Assembly: GCA_904378045.1 (NCBI GenBank)
Contig: CAJFHC010000024.1
Coordinates: forward strand, 1-39,946
DNA: 39,946 nt
Direction of reading: 5' to 3'
From: Candidatus Metalachnospira gallinarum
Lineage (GTDB): Bacteria; Bacillota; Clostridia; Lachnospirales; Anaerotignaceae
Shown: positions 1 through 7,755 of the stretch, piece after piece
Position numbering within the stretch: the stretch's first letter is position 1
How the letters are laid out: every line of letters starts with the position of its first letter
Translations under genes and position numbers: made by a program
The notes under the pieces: generated by a model
What the model saw: only the letters and a program-made list of their open reading frames with translations
Told to the model about the DNA's origin: nothing
The model's database searches: none

Positions 1-100
1 TACCGGAAAGACATCCGGACGCCGCAGGCGGCTTTGGCTGTAAGCCAAAGTACTGACCAGTACCCTTCCGCTCACAATGGATTAGTTTTTTGACAGTCTG
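1..100 (-). repeat. Dispersed terminator-associated repeat, copy 1 (truncated by window start)
   Basis: In reverse complement this begins CAGACTGTCAAAAAACTAAT and runs through a conserved ~38-nt end into a stem-loop-rich middle. It matches the copy at 26035-26223 closely, including the CCAAAG/CTTTGG and GCCGCC/GGCG hairpins, with changes concentrated in loops. Its outer end abuts the stem-loop at 101-125. The other end lies before the window. Confidence 0.9.
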
Positions 101-125
101 GGGCGCCGGATGTTATCCGGCGCCC
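101..125 (+). terminator. Stem-loop abutting repeat copy 1
   Basis: Perfect GC-rich palindrome (GGGCGCCGGAT / ATCCGGCGCCC) immediately next to the terminal CAG of the repeat. A moderately T-rich stretch follows on the plus strand. By analogy with the complete copies, this should be one half of a duplicated terminator hairpin, with its twin before the window start. Confidence 0.6.
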
Positions 126-214
126 GTATCATCTATATTCTCTACATTTCGCAGAACTTATAGCCCTTTAATTTTGTATTTCCCGGAGGCCAGCCATTCG
201 GGGATTTGGCTGAC

Positions 215-1693
215 TCATCCGTTTAAATCCGTCTGTTCCCCTCCGAGGGGTATGACAAACTCGTCCCTGATAATGTAGGAAGCCGAGCCGATCTCCACGC
301 TCTCGTAATCCCTGAAATCCGTGGCCCTTTCGCTCTCAAAGCCGATCTCCCAGAAATTATTTTCGTTTTGGCCCCAAGATACCCAGCCGCTTTTAAAAAG
401 ATTCGTTTTTGCTCCCTCCCTCAGGTTGATGTCCGATAAACTTATGGTGAACACTCCTATATTTTCACTGTTTGGCACAGCAATAAAATCCATATCCAGA
501 CCGTTTTCATATCCTTCGGTATCCGACCGGCGCATATCCGTTATATACAGATCGCAGCATGAAAGGCTCACCTTATGGGGATAGTCCACGGTTCCGTCGT
601 CATGGACGGTGAAGGGAACGACCACGTTTTCGTCGTTTCTTACCTCTGCGACGGGCAGGCGCAGCTCAAGAGCCGCCTTTTCATCATCACTTAAATTGTA
701 GCCCGAAAGGTCGAAGTAAAATTCCGTTCCGTCCCCTCCGTCGTATCCGGCGTCCACCTTCTCGCCGTTTACAATAAGATACGGTTTTATGTTCTTCTCG
801 CCGTCAAATTCTATAAAGCCCATTACCTGATCAAATCCGCTGTGGTTGAGCTCGTAAAGTTTGACATAAAGTTTGTCTCCGTCCCAGCTTGTATCGGCGG
901 TGACGGATATGCCGTTGACCTCGGCGCTGGGGCCGATATCCTCAACGGCGCCGTAGGTCTCGATGGGCTTGAACTTGATATCAAAATCCAGTCCGGCCAC
1001 GGAAAGGCTGACGGGTAGATTTTCGCCAAGCTCGTTTATTTTTTCCGCAAGTCCGTCTGTTCTGACCACGTTTCTGCGCTCGCCGAGACTGCCTCCGCCG
1101 CTGTAGCGCAGGTCGTCATACGCTTCACCGTCTATGGTAAGGACGGCCTTTATGTCAAGGCTCGCGCCAAGGGGCTCGTCTTCGTTTTTAAGGATGTATT
1201 CGATGCCGTTTTCATCCAAAATTTGTCTGAGCTCGTCTAAACTGTTTATATCGCCGTACCCATCAAGCAAATCAAGCGCTATTTTGTATTCTGCGTCCAC
1301 GCTGTCTTTATTGATATAGGCGTTCATAAGAGTTACCGTGATTTTTCCATCGGTCTTTGTCACCGGGTCTCCGTCCATGGAGTAGAGGGTGCTTGTTGAT
1401 ATGACCTGACCGCCCTCCGATTCTTCGATGCCAACGCCGGGGATGAAGGTGAACAGCTTTTTGATGGCCGCCTGTACGGCTTCGCTTCTGCCCGCCGCTC
1501 CGACCATTATAACAAAGGCCGCCGCCACGGCTATCCATCTGCCAACGGGAGAAAAACGGCGCTTTTTCTCCAAGTCAGCCTCCTTTATGTATTCAGGATC
1601 TATATTTCCGAGCTCCTCAAAAAGGCTTTCCTTTCTGCCGGTATCCTCGCGGCCGCCGCTTTCGTCTATGTTGTGAATATTGATATCGTTCAT
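215..1693 (-). CDS. DUF4179-type membrane anti-sigma factor
   Basis: A 492-residue single-pass membrane protein. Residues 1-48 are a charged cytoplasmic segment, 51-68 form a hydrophobic helix (WIAVAAAFVIMVGAAG), and the rest is a large predicted extracytoplasmic region. The layout and the segment after the membrane helix (AAIKKLFTFIPGVGIE) resemble DUF4179 proteins, which are encoded beside ECF sigma factors and are thought to hold them inactive at the membrane. Its ATG overlaps the stop of the sigma gene by 4 nt, so the two are translationally coupled. The signal sensed by the outer domain cannot be read from sequence. No catalytic motif was seen. The family call rests on architecture and gene context, so the exact Pfam assignment is less certain than the anti-sigma role. 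Confidence 0.8.
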   Translation of the reverse strand: MNDINIHNIDESGGREDTGRKESLFEELGNIDPEYIKEADLEKKRRFSPVGRWIAVAAAFVIMVGAAGRSEAVQAAIKKLFTFIPGVGIEESEGGQVISTSTLYSMDGDPVTKTDGKITVTLMNAYINKDSVDAEYKIALDLLDGYGDINSLDELRQILDENGIEYILKNEDEPLGASLDIKAVLTIDGEAYDDLRYSGGGSLGERRNVVRTDGLAEKINELGENLPVSLSVAGLDFDIKFKPIETYGAVEDIGPSAEVNGISVTADTSWDGDKLYVKLYELNHSGFDQVMGFIEFDGEKNIKPYLIVNGEKVDAGYDGGDGTEFYFDLSGYNLSDDEKAALELRLPVAEVRNDENVVVPFTVHDDGTVDYPHKVSLSCCDLYITDMRRSDTEGYENGLDMDFIAVPNSENIGVFTISLSDINLREGAKTNLFKSGWVSWGQNENNFWEIGFESERATDFRDYESVEIGSASYIIRDEFVIPLGGEQTDLNG

Positions 1694-2238
1694 ATTTCAA
1701 CGCCCTCCTCTTCCAGATATTTTCTTAAAGCCTTCCTTGTTCTGGCAAGGGACGATTTTACTTTGGACTGGCCGCAGCCGCAAAGGGCGGCGATGTCCTC
1801 TATTGAATCGGCGTACCAATAACGGCGGACAAAAAATATCCTGCTTTCCTTTTTAAGCTCTTTCAAAAAGGCGTTTACCGTCTTTGATATCTCGCCCTCG
1901 GAAAAACGATCCCTTCCGTCGGGTATCATCTCCCATGCCTCGGAAAGAAGGCCGTCAAACGAGGCGTTCCTTTTCTGGGCCCGGAAATATCTGTATCTGT
2001 TGAGGGATACTCGTCTGGACAGCATTCCCATATAAGTCTTAAGTGGATCGGGCTCCGCCGGAGGTATGGAATCCCACGCCTTAAGATAGGCGTCGTTTAC
2101 GGCCTCCTCGCAGTCCCGCGCGTCTTTCAATATGTTCATTGATATCGTTCGGCAATAGGTTCCGTATTTTTTGTCGGTTTCCTCTATGGCCGATTCGTTC
2201 CGGGCAAAAAACAATTCTATTATCTGTCGGTCTGTCAT
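1690..2238 (-). CDS. ECF-type RNA polymerase sigma factor
   Basis: A protein of about 182 residues with region 2 (NILKDARDCEEAVNDAYLKAW, the usual 'D-EE-V-D-F/Y-KAW' signature) and a C-terminal region 4 helix-turn-helix (DIAALCGCGQSKVKSSLARTRKALRKYL). The frame is open back to 2352. ATG at 2238 is preferred because GGGAAAGGA lies 9 nt upstream, whereas the ATG at 2247 touches that site. A GGGAGC-AAAA-GCTCCC hairpin sits directly upstream of the ribosome site and could modulate initiation. It is the first gene of a two-gene unit with the downstream anti-sigma factor. Autoregulation is likely for such pairs, but no convincing ECF promoter was recognised in the ~115-bp leader. Confidence 0.9.
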   Translation of the reverse strand: MTDRQIIELFFARNESAIEETDKKYGTYCRTISMNILKDARDCEEAVNDAYLKAWDSIPPAEPDPLKTYMGMLSRRVSLNRYRYFRAQKRNASFDGLLSEAWEMIPDGRDRFSEGEISKTVNAFLKELKKESRIFFVRRYWYADSIEDIAALCGCGQSKVKSSLARTRKALRKYLEEEGVEI

Positions 2239-2352
2239 AACTGTCATTCCTTTCCCGGGAGCTTTTGCTCCCTTCATAAATAAATACAAATTTTTTTCGC
2301 CCGGGTCGCGTTTTTCACAAAAAATTTTTTCTGTCTGTAAATTATGCGGCAA

Positions 2353-3753
2353 TCATCCGTCGATACCCGCTATCTCCCCGGCAAGGCGCTTTTTGTCCTC
2401 CAGCTCCCTTTGCCTTGATTCCGCGTTTTTACCGTCGCCGCCGGAAAGCTCCATGGGCTCCGTCAGGTAGTCTATGGCCGCCGAGCCGAACATAAGCTCT
2501 CCGATAAGGCGCATTATTTTCAGCCTGTATTCCGTCCGCACGCCCGCCTTGAAATATTTGTCGATATATTCGCCGAGTCTTTCGCTCCTGAATTCGCTTT
2601 CCGAGGGAACTATTATCATAAGCTCTCGGGTTATGCTTCTGGCAAGCCTTGTTATCTCGTAGGGGAAACGGGTCACGTTCTGCCGGCACACGTTTGTCAT
2701 CGGCAGGTCTATGGAGCATCCTCCGGCCTCCGTTTCCTCTGCCATAGCCGAGCAGGCCACGCCGCAGGAGAATATCGTTTCGTTGAGATGGGTCATTTCC
2801 AGAAGGTTGTTGCGGACATAGGAATCTTTGTCGGAGCCGTTGAACTGGGCGGCAAGGGCTATGGCTCCGATGAGCACGTCCCCTATGCCGGACTTGCTTC
2901 CGCTGCAGCTCTGCCTGTGGAAGGCGGCGAAGCGGTCGGCGAGCGTCTCCGTAAATTCCGTTTCTCCGTTTAAAAATATCCTCTCGTTTGGCACGAACAC
3001 GTCGTCAAATACGACAAGAGCCTCCGTCTCGCCGTAAAATCCGTCGCCCGGCCTTGCGCCTCCGTCGGACTGGCTTCCTATTATTATCATTATGCCCTCG
3101 GCGTCGGTCGGAACGGCGAAGGCTATGGCCTTGTCGGCTTCTTTGACCGCTCCCGAAGGAATGGCTATGATCTCGTGGGAAGCGCAGACTCCCACGTTTT
3201 GCATCTTCGCTCCCCTGACGACAACGCCGCCGGGCTTCCTTTCCACCACCCTCAGACGAATCTCCGAGCTTTCCGACTCCGACGCCGGCTCCTTGGGATC
3301 GGCCACGGCGCCGTCAACGGTCAGATCTCCGCCCTGTACATGGGCAAGGAAAGACCTAAGATTGTCAAAATACCGGGTACCGTATTTTTTATCGGTCTCA
3401 AATGCTGTGGAATAAAGGGCGTTCATGGCGTCAAGTCCTGCGCTCCTGTGAAGGCAGGCCGCCATACGCCCGCCGCAAAGCCTCTGCATCTTTAGTTTTT
3501 TGATAAGGTCAGAGCTGTTTTGGAATATATGGTTGAACCTGTTTATCCTTTCCCCGGTTATGGGCGAAACCGTGGTCATCACGTCTTTATATCTCTCGTC
3601 CGCCGCCAGGTCGCAGACCGCGCCGACAGCCTTGAGCGCCGGAGCCAAAACAGGGCTTGCCGCCGCGTTTTCCGTCTTTTCGCCGAACATAAATATATTT
3701 AATTTAAGCTCTTCAATGCTTTTCAAATACTGTTCTCCCGTCATAAGAGCCAT
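2353..3753 (-). CDS. 4-hydroxybutyryl-CoA dehydratase / HpaB-superfamily flavoprotein, divergent
   Basis: A 466-residue protein of the AbfD/4-hydroxyphenylacetate 3-hydroxylase superfamily, recognisable from its start (TGEQYLKSIEELKLNIFMFGE), the flavin-domain segment ALVVFDDVFVP and the HRQS...GIGDVLIGA stretch. AbfD binds a [4Fe-4S] cluster through Cys99, Cys103, His292 and Cys299. Here, numbering from the open frame at 3780, the first pair reads C109-L-H-R-S113, and the second reads H288-RQSCSG-S295. Two cluster cysteines are therefore serine, and AbfD Gln101 is histidine. It may be an FAD enzyme without the cluster, or bind a cluster differently. The substrate is unknown. ATG at 3753 is preferred because GAAAGGA lies 8 nt upstream. 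The ECF sigma gene follows it on the same strand. Confidence 0.8.
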   Translation of the reverse strand: MALMTGEQYLKSIEELKLNIFMFGEKTENAAASPVLAPALKAVGAVCDLAADERYKDVMTTVSPITGERINRFNHIFQNSSDLIKKLKMQRLCGGRMAACLHRSAGLDAMNALYSTAFETDKKYGTRYFDNLRSFLAHVQGGDLTVDGAVADPKEPASESESSEIRLRVVERKPGGVVVRGAKMQNVGVCASHEIIAIPSGAVKEADKAIAFAVPTDAEGIMIIIGSQSDGGARPGDGFYGETEALVVFDDVFVPNERIFLNGETEFTETLADRFAAFHRQSCSGSKSGIGDVLIGAIALAAQFNGSDKDSYVRNNLLEMTHLNETIFSCGVACSAMAEETEAGGCSIDLPMTNVCRQNVTRFPYEITRLARSITRELMIIVPSESEFRSERLGEYIDKYFKAGVRTEYRLKIMRLIGELMFGSAAIDYLTEPMELSGGDGKNAESRQRELEDKKRLAGEIAGIDG

Positions 3754-3883
3754 TCGTATCATCCTTTCAGTGTCCGTCATTAAATCGATTCATAATATCT
3801 AATATACATTACCGAGGCGCTTTTTTAAAGCCCGTCCGAAACAAAATTATTTTCCTCCGATGTTTATATAAATATAAAAATAT

Positions 3884-3891
3884 GGTATTAT
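3884..3891 (+). promoter_or_regulatory. Possible extended -10 promoter for the nucleoside hydrolase
   Basis: TG-G-TATTAT is an extended -10 element about 90 nt before the gene, with no good -35. An 8-bp stem (CCGGAGCC 3912-3919 with GGCTCCGG 3936-3943) lies in the presumed 5' leader, followed by the GAGGAGG ribosome site. Confidence 0.4.
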
Positions 3892-3974
3892 AAGAACAGA
3901 ACATAATAACGCCGGAGCCCAGATTTGTTCCCGAAGGCTCCGGAGCATATAAAAGTACAGAGGAGGAATTACTT

Positions 3975-4964
3975 ATGGCAAGAAATGTTATACTTGACTG
4001 CGATACCGGCTCCGATGACGCCATCGCCATCATACTCGCGGCTCTTTCGCCGGAGATAAACCTGCTTGGCGTGTGCGCCGTAAACGGCAACCGACCAGTG
4101 GAGGACACCCTCTGCAACACGCTCAAGATAGTGGAGCTTCTGGGAATGCAGGATAAAATACCCGTTGTAAAGGGCGCCGCCGAGCCCCTCGTTCATGAGC
4201 TTCTGCCCGGAAGAACGAAAAATCCCAAAACAGCGGAGATACAGTACGACGAGAACGGCGAGGAGGTATGCTACCATCCCAAAAAATTCAACCTCCCCGA
4301 GCCTACTACAAAGCCCGTGGACGAAAACTTTGTTACATGGTACATAAACACGATCAAAAACAGCCCCGAAAAGGTGACCATCGTTCCCGTAGGCCCTCTT
4401 ACGGACATCGCCATACTGCTTAGAGCGGAACCCTCCATCGTTGATAACATCGAGGAGATCGTAATAATGGGCGGAGGACATGAGCAGAGAAATTCCACTG
4501 CGGCGGCTGAGTTCAATATTTGGAAAGATCCCGAGGCTGCCGAGATAGTTATGAACTGCGGAGCGAAGATAACGCTCGTTCCCCTTGACGCTACACATGC
4601 GGCTTCCACAAGGCTCAGCGAGGTACAGCAGTACAAGGATCTGCATACGCCCGTAGGAGATATGATAGCCGAGCTCATCGAGATAAGAACAAGGGCCTAC
4701 AACATTCTTCAGCCTCTTCATGAGCCCGACCTCTGCCCCATCCATGACGCTCTCTGCGTTGCCTACCTTATAAATCCCGAAGTGCTCAAAAACGTGCTTT
4801 TCACCCGTGTGGATGTTGATATAAGCGGAGGTTTCGCCGACGGTATGACCATCGTGGACACCCGTCATTTCCATAACCTGCCCGACAACTGCCATGTGGC
4901 TTTGAGCGCGGACAGAGATCTTTTCAACAAAATTCTTTTCGAGCGCGTGGCTTCGTTCAAATGA
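3975..4964 (+). CDS. Inosine/uridine-preferring nucleoside hydrolase family protein
   Basis: A 329-residue enzyme of the IUNH family, which hydrolyses the N-glycosidic bond of ribonucleosides to give base and ribose for salvage. The N-terminus carries the calcium-binding signature D8-CD10-TGS-D14-D15-A. Later conserved elements are VTIVPVGPLTDIA, EIVIMGGG and AEFNIWKDPEAA, and a C-terminal PIHDAL supplies the histidine/aspartate typical of the active site. Length is normal for the family. It has a strong GAGGAGG site 7-8 nt before ATG. The pyrophosphatase gene follows 51 bp downstream on the same strand, so the two may share a transcript. Base specificity cannot be read from the sequence. It is cytoplasmic, with no signal peptide. 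Confidence 0.93.
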   Translation: MARNVILDCDTGSDDAIAIILAALSPEINLLGVCAVNGNRPVEDTLCNTLKIVELLGMQDKIPVVKGAAEPLVHELLPGRTKNPKTAEIQYDENGEEVCYHPKKFNLPEPTTKPVDENFVTWYINTIKNSPEKVTIVPVGPLTDIAILLRAEPSIVDNIEEIVIMGGGHEQRNSTAAAEFNIWKDPEAAEIVMNCGAKITLVPLDATHAASTRLSEVQQYKDLHTPVGDMIAELIEIRTRAYNILQPLHEPDLCPIHDALCVAYLINPEVLKNVLFTRVDVDISGGFADGMTIVDTRHFHNLPDNCHVALSADRDLFNKILFERVASFK

Positions 4965-5015
4965 TTTGGGCATAATAAAATAGAAATATAAGGCAGTAAA
5001 TAAAGGAGAATTTGA

Positions 5016-6668
5016 ATGAACAACGAAACCAGACAGGTAACTGTCATAGGGCATAAAAATCCCGATACGGACTCCGTCTGCTCGGCCATAGCCTATGCCG
5101 CTTTCAAGTCGGCGCTAAGCGCGGATACGGCTTATACCGCCGCCCGCTGCGGACAGATAAACGGCGAAACACAGTACGTCCTTGACTATTTCGGCGTAAA
5201 ACCTCCGGAATATGTCTCCGATGTAAAGACAAGGATAAGCGACATAGACATAAGAAGGGCTCCCGGCATAAGCAGGGATATGTCCCTCAAAAAGGCATGG
5301 GAGCAGATGAAAGGTTCCAGCGCCGTTACGCTCCCGGTCATCGCCGACGGAAGGCTTGAGGGTATAATAACCGTCAAGGATATAATGAACACATATATGG
5401 ACGTCTATGACCAGGAGATACTGGCCAAAGCGAAAACTCCCTGCAAAAACCTCATCGAGACCCTTGAGGGGGAAATGATAATAGGCGATCCGGAAGGAAG
5501 AATAGAGACGGGCAGGATACTTGTGGGAGCCGGCAATCCGGAGATAATGGAGGAATATATCCGCCCCGGGGACATTGTCATTGTCAGCAACAGGAGCGAC
5601 GCCCAGATATGCGCCATCGAAATGGGCGCGGGGATCATCATCGTCACCAACGGCACGACCATACCGAGGACGACAAAGGCGCTTGCGGAGACCAGCGGAT
5701 GCGCCGTAATTACGACAAAGCTCGATTCCTATTCCGTTTCGAGGCTCATAAATCAGAGCTCCCCCGTCGGATATTTTATGAAAAAGGACGATGTCGTGAC
5801 CTTCCGCGAGGACGCTTATATCGATGACGTAAAAAAGGTAATGTCGGAAAAGAGATACCGCGATTTCCCCGTGCTTGACGCCGACGGAAACTACCGCGGC
5901 ATGATATCCCGCCGTCACCTTATGGACATACAGGGACGAAAGCTCATACTTGTGGATCACAACGAAAAGACACAGGCCGTGGACGGCATCGGAGAGGCTT
6001 CCATACTGGAGATCGTAGACCACCACAGGCTGGCGAGCATCGAGACCATATCGCCCATATTTTTCAGGAACCAGCCCGTGGGCTGCACCGCTACTATCAT
6101 TGAGCAGATGTACCGCGAGACGGGGCTTGTCCCGGACAAAACCACGGCCGGACTGCTCTGCGCGGCCATACTTTCGGACACCCTTCTTTTCCGTTCGCCC
6201 ACCTGTACGCCGGCGGACGTGGAGGCGGGAAAGAGGCTTGCCGCCATCGCGGGCATTGACCCCGAGAAATTCGCCTCGGATATGTTCCATGCCGGAAGCA
6301 GCCTGACGGGAAAGACCGCCGAGGAAATATTCTATCAGGACTACAAGACATTCAGCGTAAACGGCATCAAGTTCGGCGTAGGACAGATATCGTCCATCGA
6401 CAGGGCCGGCCTTGAGGACGTGAAGGCTCTGCTTGAGCCCTATATGAAAGATTTTAGCAAAAACCACGGAATGGATATAACGTGCATGCTTTTGACAAAC
6501 ATCATCGAGGAAGGCTCGGAGCTCATGTTTGACGGAGCGGACGCCGCGGACGTACTTTCCAAGGCGTTCCACACCGAGGTAAAGGACGGACAGACCGTAG
6601 ACCTTCCCGGAGTCGTGTCAAGGAAAAAGCAGTTCGTTCCGTCCATAATATCCGCCCTGCAAAAATAA
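5016..6668 (+). CDS. Manganese-dependent inorganic pyrophosphatase with CBS and DRTGG regulatory insert (family II CBS-PPase)
   Basis: This 550-residue DHH-family enzyme hydrolyses pyrophosphate to phosphate. The N-terminal metal site is G12-H-K-N-P-D17-T-D19. A long insert follows: a CBS motif (~65-125), a DRTGG-like segment (~190-245) and a second CBS motif (~250-305). The DHH half then resumes with LVDH (D314,H315) and IVDHH (D335,H336,H337), and the DHHA2 domain ends with SRKKQF near residue 535, the pyrophosphate-binding loop. In characterised clostridial CBS-PPases, adenine nucleotides bind the CBS pair and tune activity, with the DRTGG domain between them. The same regulation is inferred here. 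AAAGGAG lies 7 nt before ATG. The gene sits just downstream of a nucleoside hydrolase. Confidence 0.95.
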   Translation: MNNETRQVTVIGHKNPDTDSVCSAIAYAAFKSALSADTAYTAARCGQINGETQYVLDYFGVKPPEYVSDVKTRISDIDIRRAPGISRDMSLKKAWEQMKGSSAVTLPVIADGRLEGIITVKDIMNTYMDVYDQEILAKAKTPCKNLIETLEGEMIIGDPEGRIETGRILVGAGNPEIMEEYIRPGDIVIVSNRSDAQICAIEMGAGIIIVTNGTTIPRTTKALAETSGCAVITTKLDSYSVSRLINQSSPVGYFMKKDDVVTFREDAYIDDVKKVMSEKRYRDFPVLDADGNYRGMISRRHLMDIQGRKLILVDHNEKTQAVDGIGEASILEIVDHHRLASIETISPIFFRNQPVGCTATIIEQMYRETGLVPDKTTAGLLCAAILSDTLLFRSPTCTPADVEAGKRLAAIAGIDPEKFASDMFHAGSSLTGKTAEEIFYQDYKTFSVNGIKFGVGQISSIDRAGLEDVKALLEPYMKDFSKNHGMDITCMLLTNIIEEGSELMFDGADAADVLSKAFHTEVKDGQTVDLPGVVSRKKQFVPSIISALQK

Positions 6669-6712
6669 AACAGATGAGCAGGTGGGATAAATTTTATATA
6701 TGATACATTAAG

Positions 6713-6744
6713 GCGGCGGTATTCCCCAAAAGGAGTATCGCCGC
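6713..6744 (+). terminator. Probable terminator after the pyrophosphatase gene
   Basis: Stem GCGGCG/CGCCGC extended by inner pairs (TA..TCC / GGA..TA), followed by TTGCCTT. The T-tract is weak. The remaining ~110 bp before the next promoter contain a small TGTGCTG/CAGCACA hairpin near 6786-6805 and nothing else recognised. Confidence 0.55.
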
Positions 6745-6853
6745 TTGCCTTATGCGGGTAAAAATGTGAAATGAGTAAATGCGAATGTGCTGTAAAGCAG
6801 CACACAAGGACTTAGTAGACAGCAGACACTATTCCACAGCAACAGAGAGTTGC

Positions 6854-6882
6854 TTGTTAAATATATGTTTTGAAACTATAAT
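6854..6882 (+). promoter_or_regulatory. Sigma-A-type promoter for the XRE/zinc-ribbon gene
   Basis: TTGTTA, 17-bp spacer, TATAAT, ending about 30 nt before ATG 6913. An AGGAGGG ribosome site lies between. Confidence 0.7.
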
Positions 6883-6912
6883 GATTAAAAACATCATTCA
6901 GGAGGGACGGGT

Positions 6913-7356
6913 ATGGAAATAAAAGATATTCTTAAAAATTTACGAGAAAAAAACAACCTTACGCAAGAACAACTGGCTGAGCGTGTGCAAGTTACCAGAC
7001 AAGCGGTTAGCCGCTGGGAAACAGGTGAAACACAGCCAAACACAGATACATTAAAACTGTTATCACGTGTTTTTGATGTGTCAATCAATACGCTTCTGGG
7101 ATCTCCACGGAAACTTGTTTGCCAATGCTGCGGAATGCCATTGAATGAAGATGGCCTGATTAGCCGAGAACAAGATGGAACCTATAATGAGGACTATTGT
7201 AAATGGTGCTATATTGATGGGAATTTTATTTATCAATCCAAGGAATCTTTATTGGATTATCTGGTTGTGAATATGCCAAATCCAGATAATACAGATGAAG
7301 AAACAAGACGCAATCAGTTTGATCTGCATCTTTCGCAGCTAAAGCATTGGAAATAA
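6913..7356 (+). CDS. XRE-family transcriptional regulator with C-terminal zinc ribbon
   Basis: 147 residues. Positions 7-62 form a Cro/CI-type helix-turn-helix (LTQEQLAERVQVTRQAVSRW, then the common N-terminal-regulator phrase SRVFDVSINTLL). From residue 70 there is a cysteine-rich zinc-ribbon domain: C70-x-C72-C73-GMPL followed by EDYC96-KWC99, the pattern of the 'putative zinc ribbon' domain often joined to HTH regulators in Firmicutes. It is presumably a soluble repressor or sensor. The ligand is unknown. The surrounding DNA and its codons (AAA, GAT, TTA, CAA) are more AT-rich than the flanking genes, suggesting acquisition by transfer together with the block to ~9010. Confidence 0.88.
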   Translation: MEIKDILKNLREKNNLTQEQLAERVQVTRQAVSRWETGETQPNTDTLKLLSRVFDVSINTLLGSPRKLVCQCCGMPLNEDGLISREQDGTYNEDYCKWCYIDGNFIYQSKESLLDYLVVNMPNPDNTDEETRRNQFDLHLSQLKHWK

Positions 7357-7660
7357 CTATATCTTTATAGACTTCAATGCATAGCAAAGCCAGCCGAGCC
7401 AGCGGGCGGTCAAAATGAACGCCGCTTCGCGCCGCCAGATTACCTGCCTGTTTTCTCGGTTAGCGCGCTGTTATAATAGAGTATGGACAAGAAAGGGACT
7501 AATATCTGCGCTCTTGTCTGCCACGGCAATATCTCGAAAAGTCCTGAAAAAGCCTGTAAAATCAGTGGTTCTTTGGAGTAGAAGGGCGCTTACTACACCA
7601 CTGCTACACCATTTTTGAAAGAACCTTGATGTGACAAGTTTTTAAAATTTAACGGCTAAA
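7357..7660 (+). other. Gene-poor accessory stretch, possible mobile-element remnant
   Basis: No convincing gene is present. The open frames are short and lack ribosome sites. One frame from 7483 (MDKKGTNICALVCHGNISKS...) is broken by a stop at about codon 35 and then continues for a few codons, so it could be a decayed coding remnant. A GC-rich patch (GCGGGCGG...CGCCGC, 7401-7430) contrasts with the AT-rich surroundings, as at a junction of unlike DNA. The source family could not be identified. Confidence 0.4.
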
Positions 7661-7710
7661 AGCAGGCAGAAAATCAATCGCAAAAAAATACGATTGATTT
7701 TCTGCCTGCT
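7661..7710. repeat. Perfect 20-bp inverted repeat upstream of the AlbA_2 ATPase
   Basis: Arms at 7661-7680 and 7691-7710 (AGCAGGCAGAAAATCAATCG and its exact complement) are separated by 10 nt. The right arm contains the -35 hexamer of the promoter at 7694-7722. It is not followed by a T-tract on the plus strand, so a terminator for plus-strand transcription is unlikely. Confidence 0.9.
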
Positions 7711-7722
7711 TCTGCGTATAAT
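7694..7722 (+). promoter_or_regulatory. Promoter of the AlbA_2 ATPase gene embedded in an inverted repeat
   Basis: TTGATT (7694-7699), 17-bp spacer, TATAAT (7717-7722). The -35 and much of the spacer fall in the right arm of the 20-bp palindrome, so a protein binding the palindrome would block polymerase. The ribosome site GGAAAGGA and ATG 7756 follow. Confidence 0.75.
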
Positions 7723-7755
7723 ATAAGCAATGAAATTGGAAAGGAAGCACGATGT

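Noticed and set aside
3969..5054. Long minus-strand open frame opposite the nucleoside hydrolase gene
   Set aside because: It is antisense to a gene with clear family motifs, has no family resemblance and no ribosome site. GC-biased third positions keep the opposite frame open.
5115..6572. 485-codon minus-strand open frame opposite the pyrophosphatase gene
   Set aside because: Shadow of the plus-strand gene, with unnatural composition and no motif.
7415..7618. Small open frame in the gene-poor accessory stretch
   Set aside because: No ribosome site, Arg-rich shadow composition and no recognisable family.
7483..7620. Relic of a low-molecular-weight phosphatase gene, because VCHGNIS resembles the active P-loop ICHGNIC at 9034
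   Set aside because: Only a 13-nt identity and a short peptide match, the loop arginine is absent, and nothing downstream aligns. Treated as chance or an unidentified remnant.
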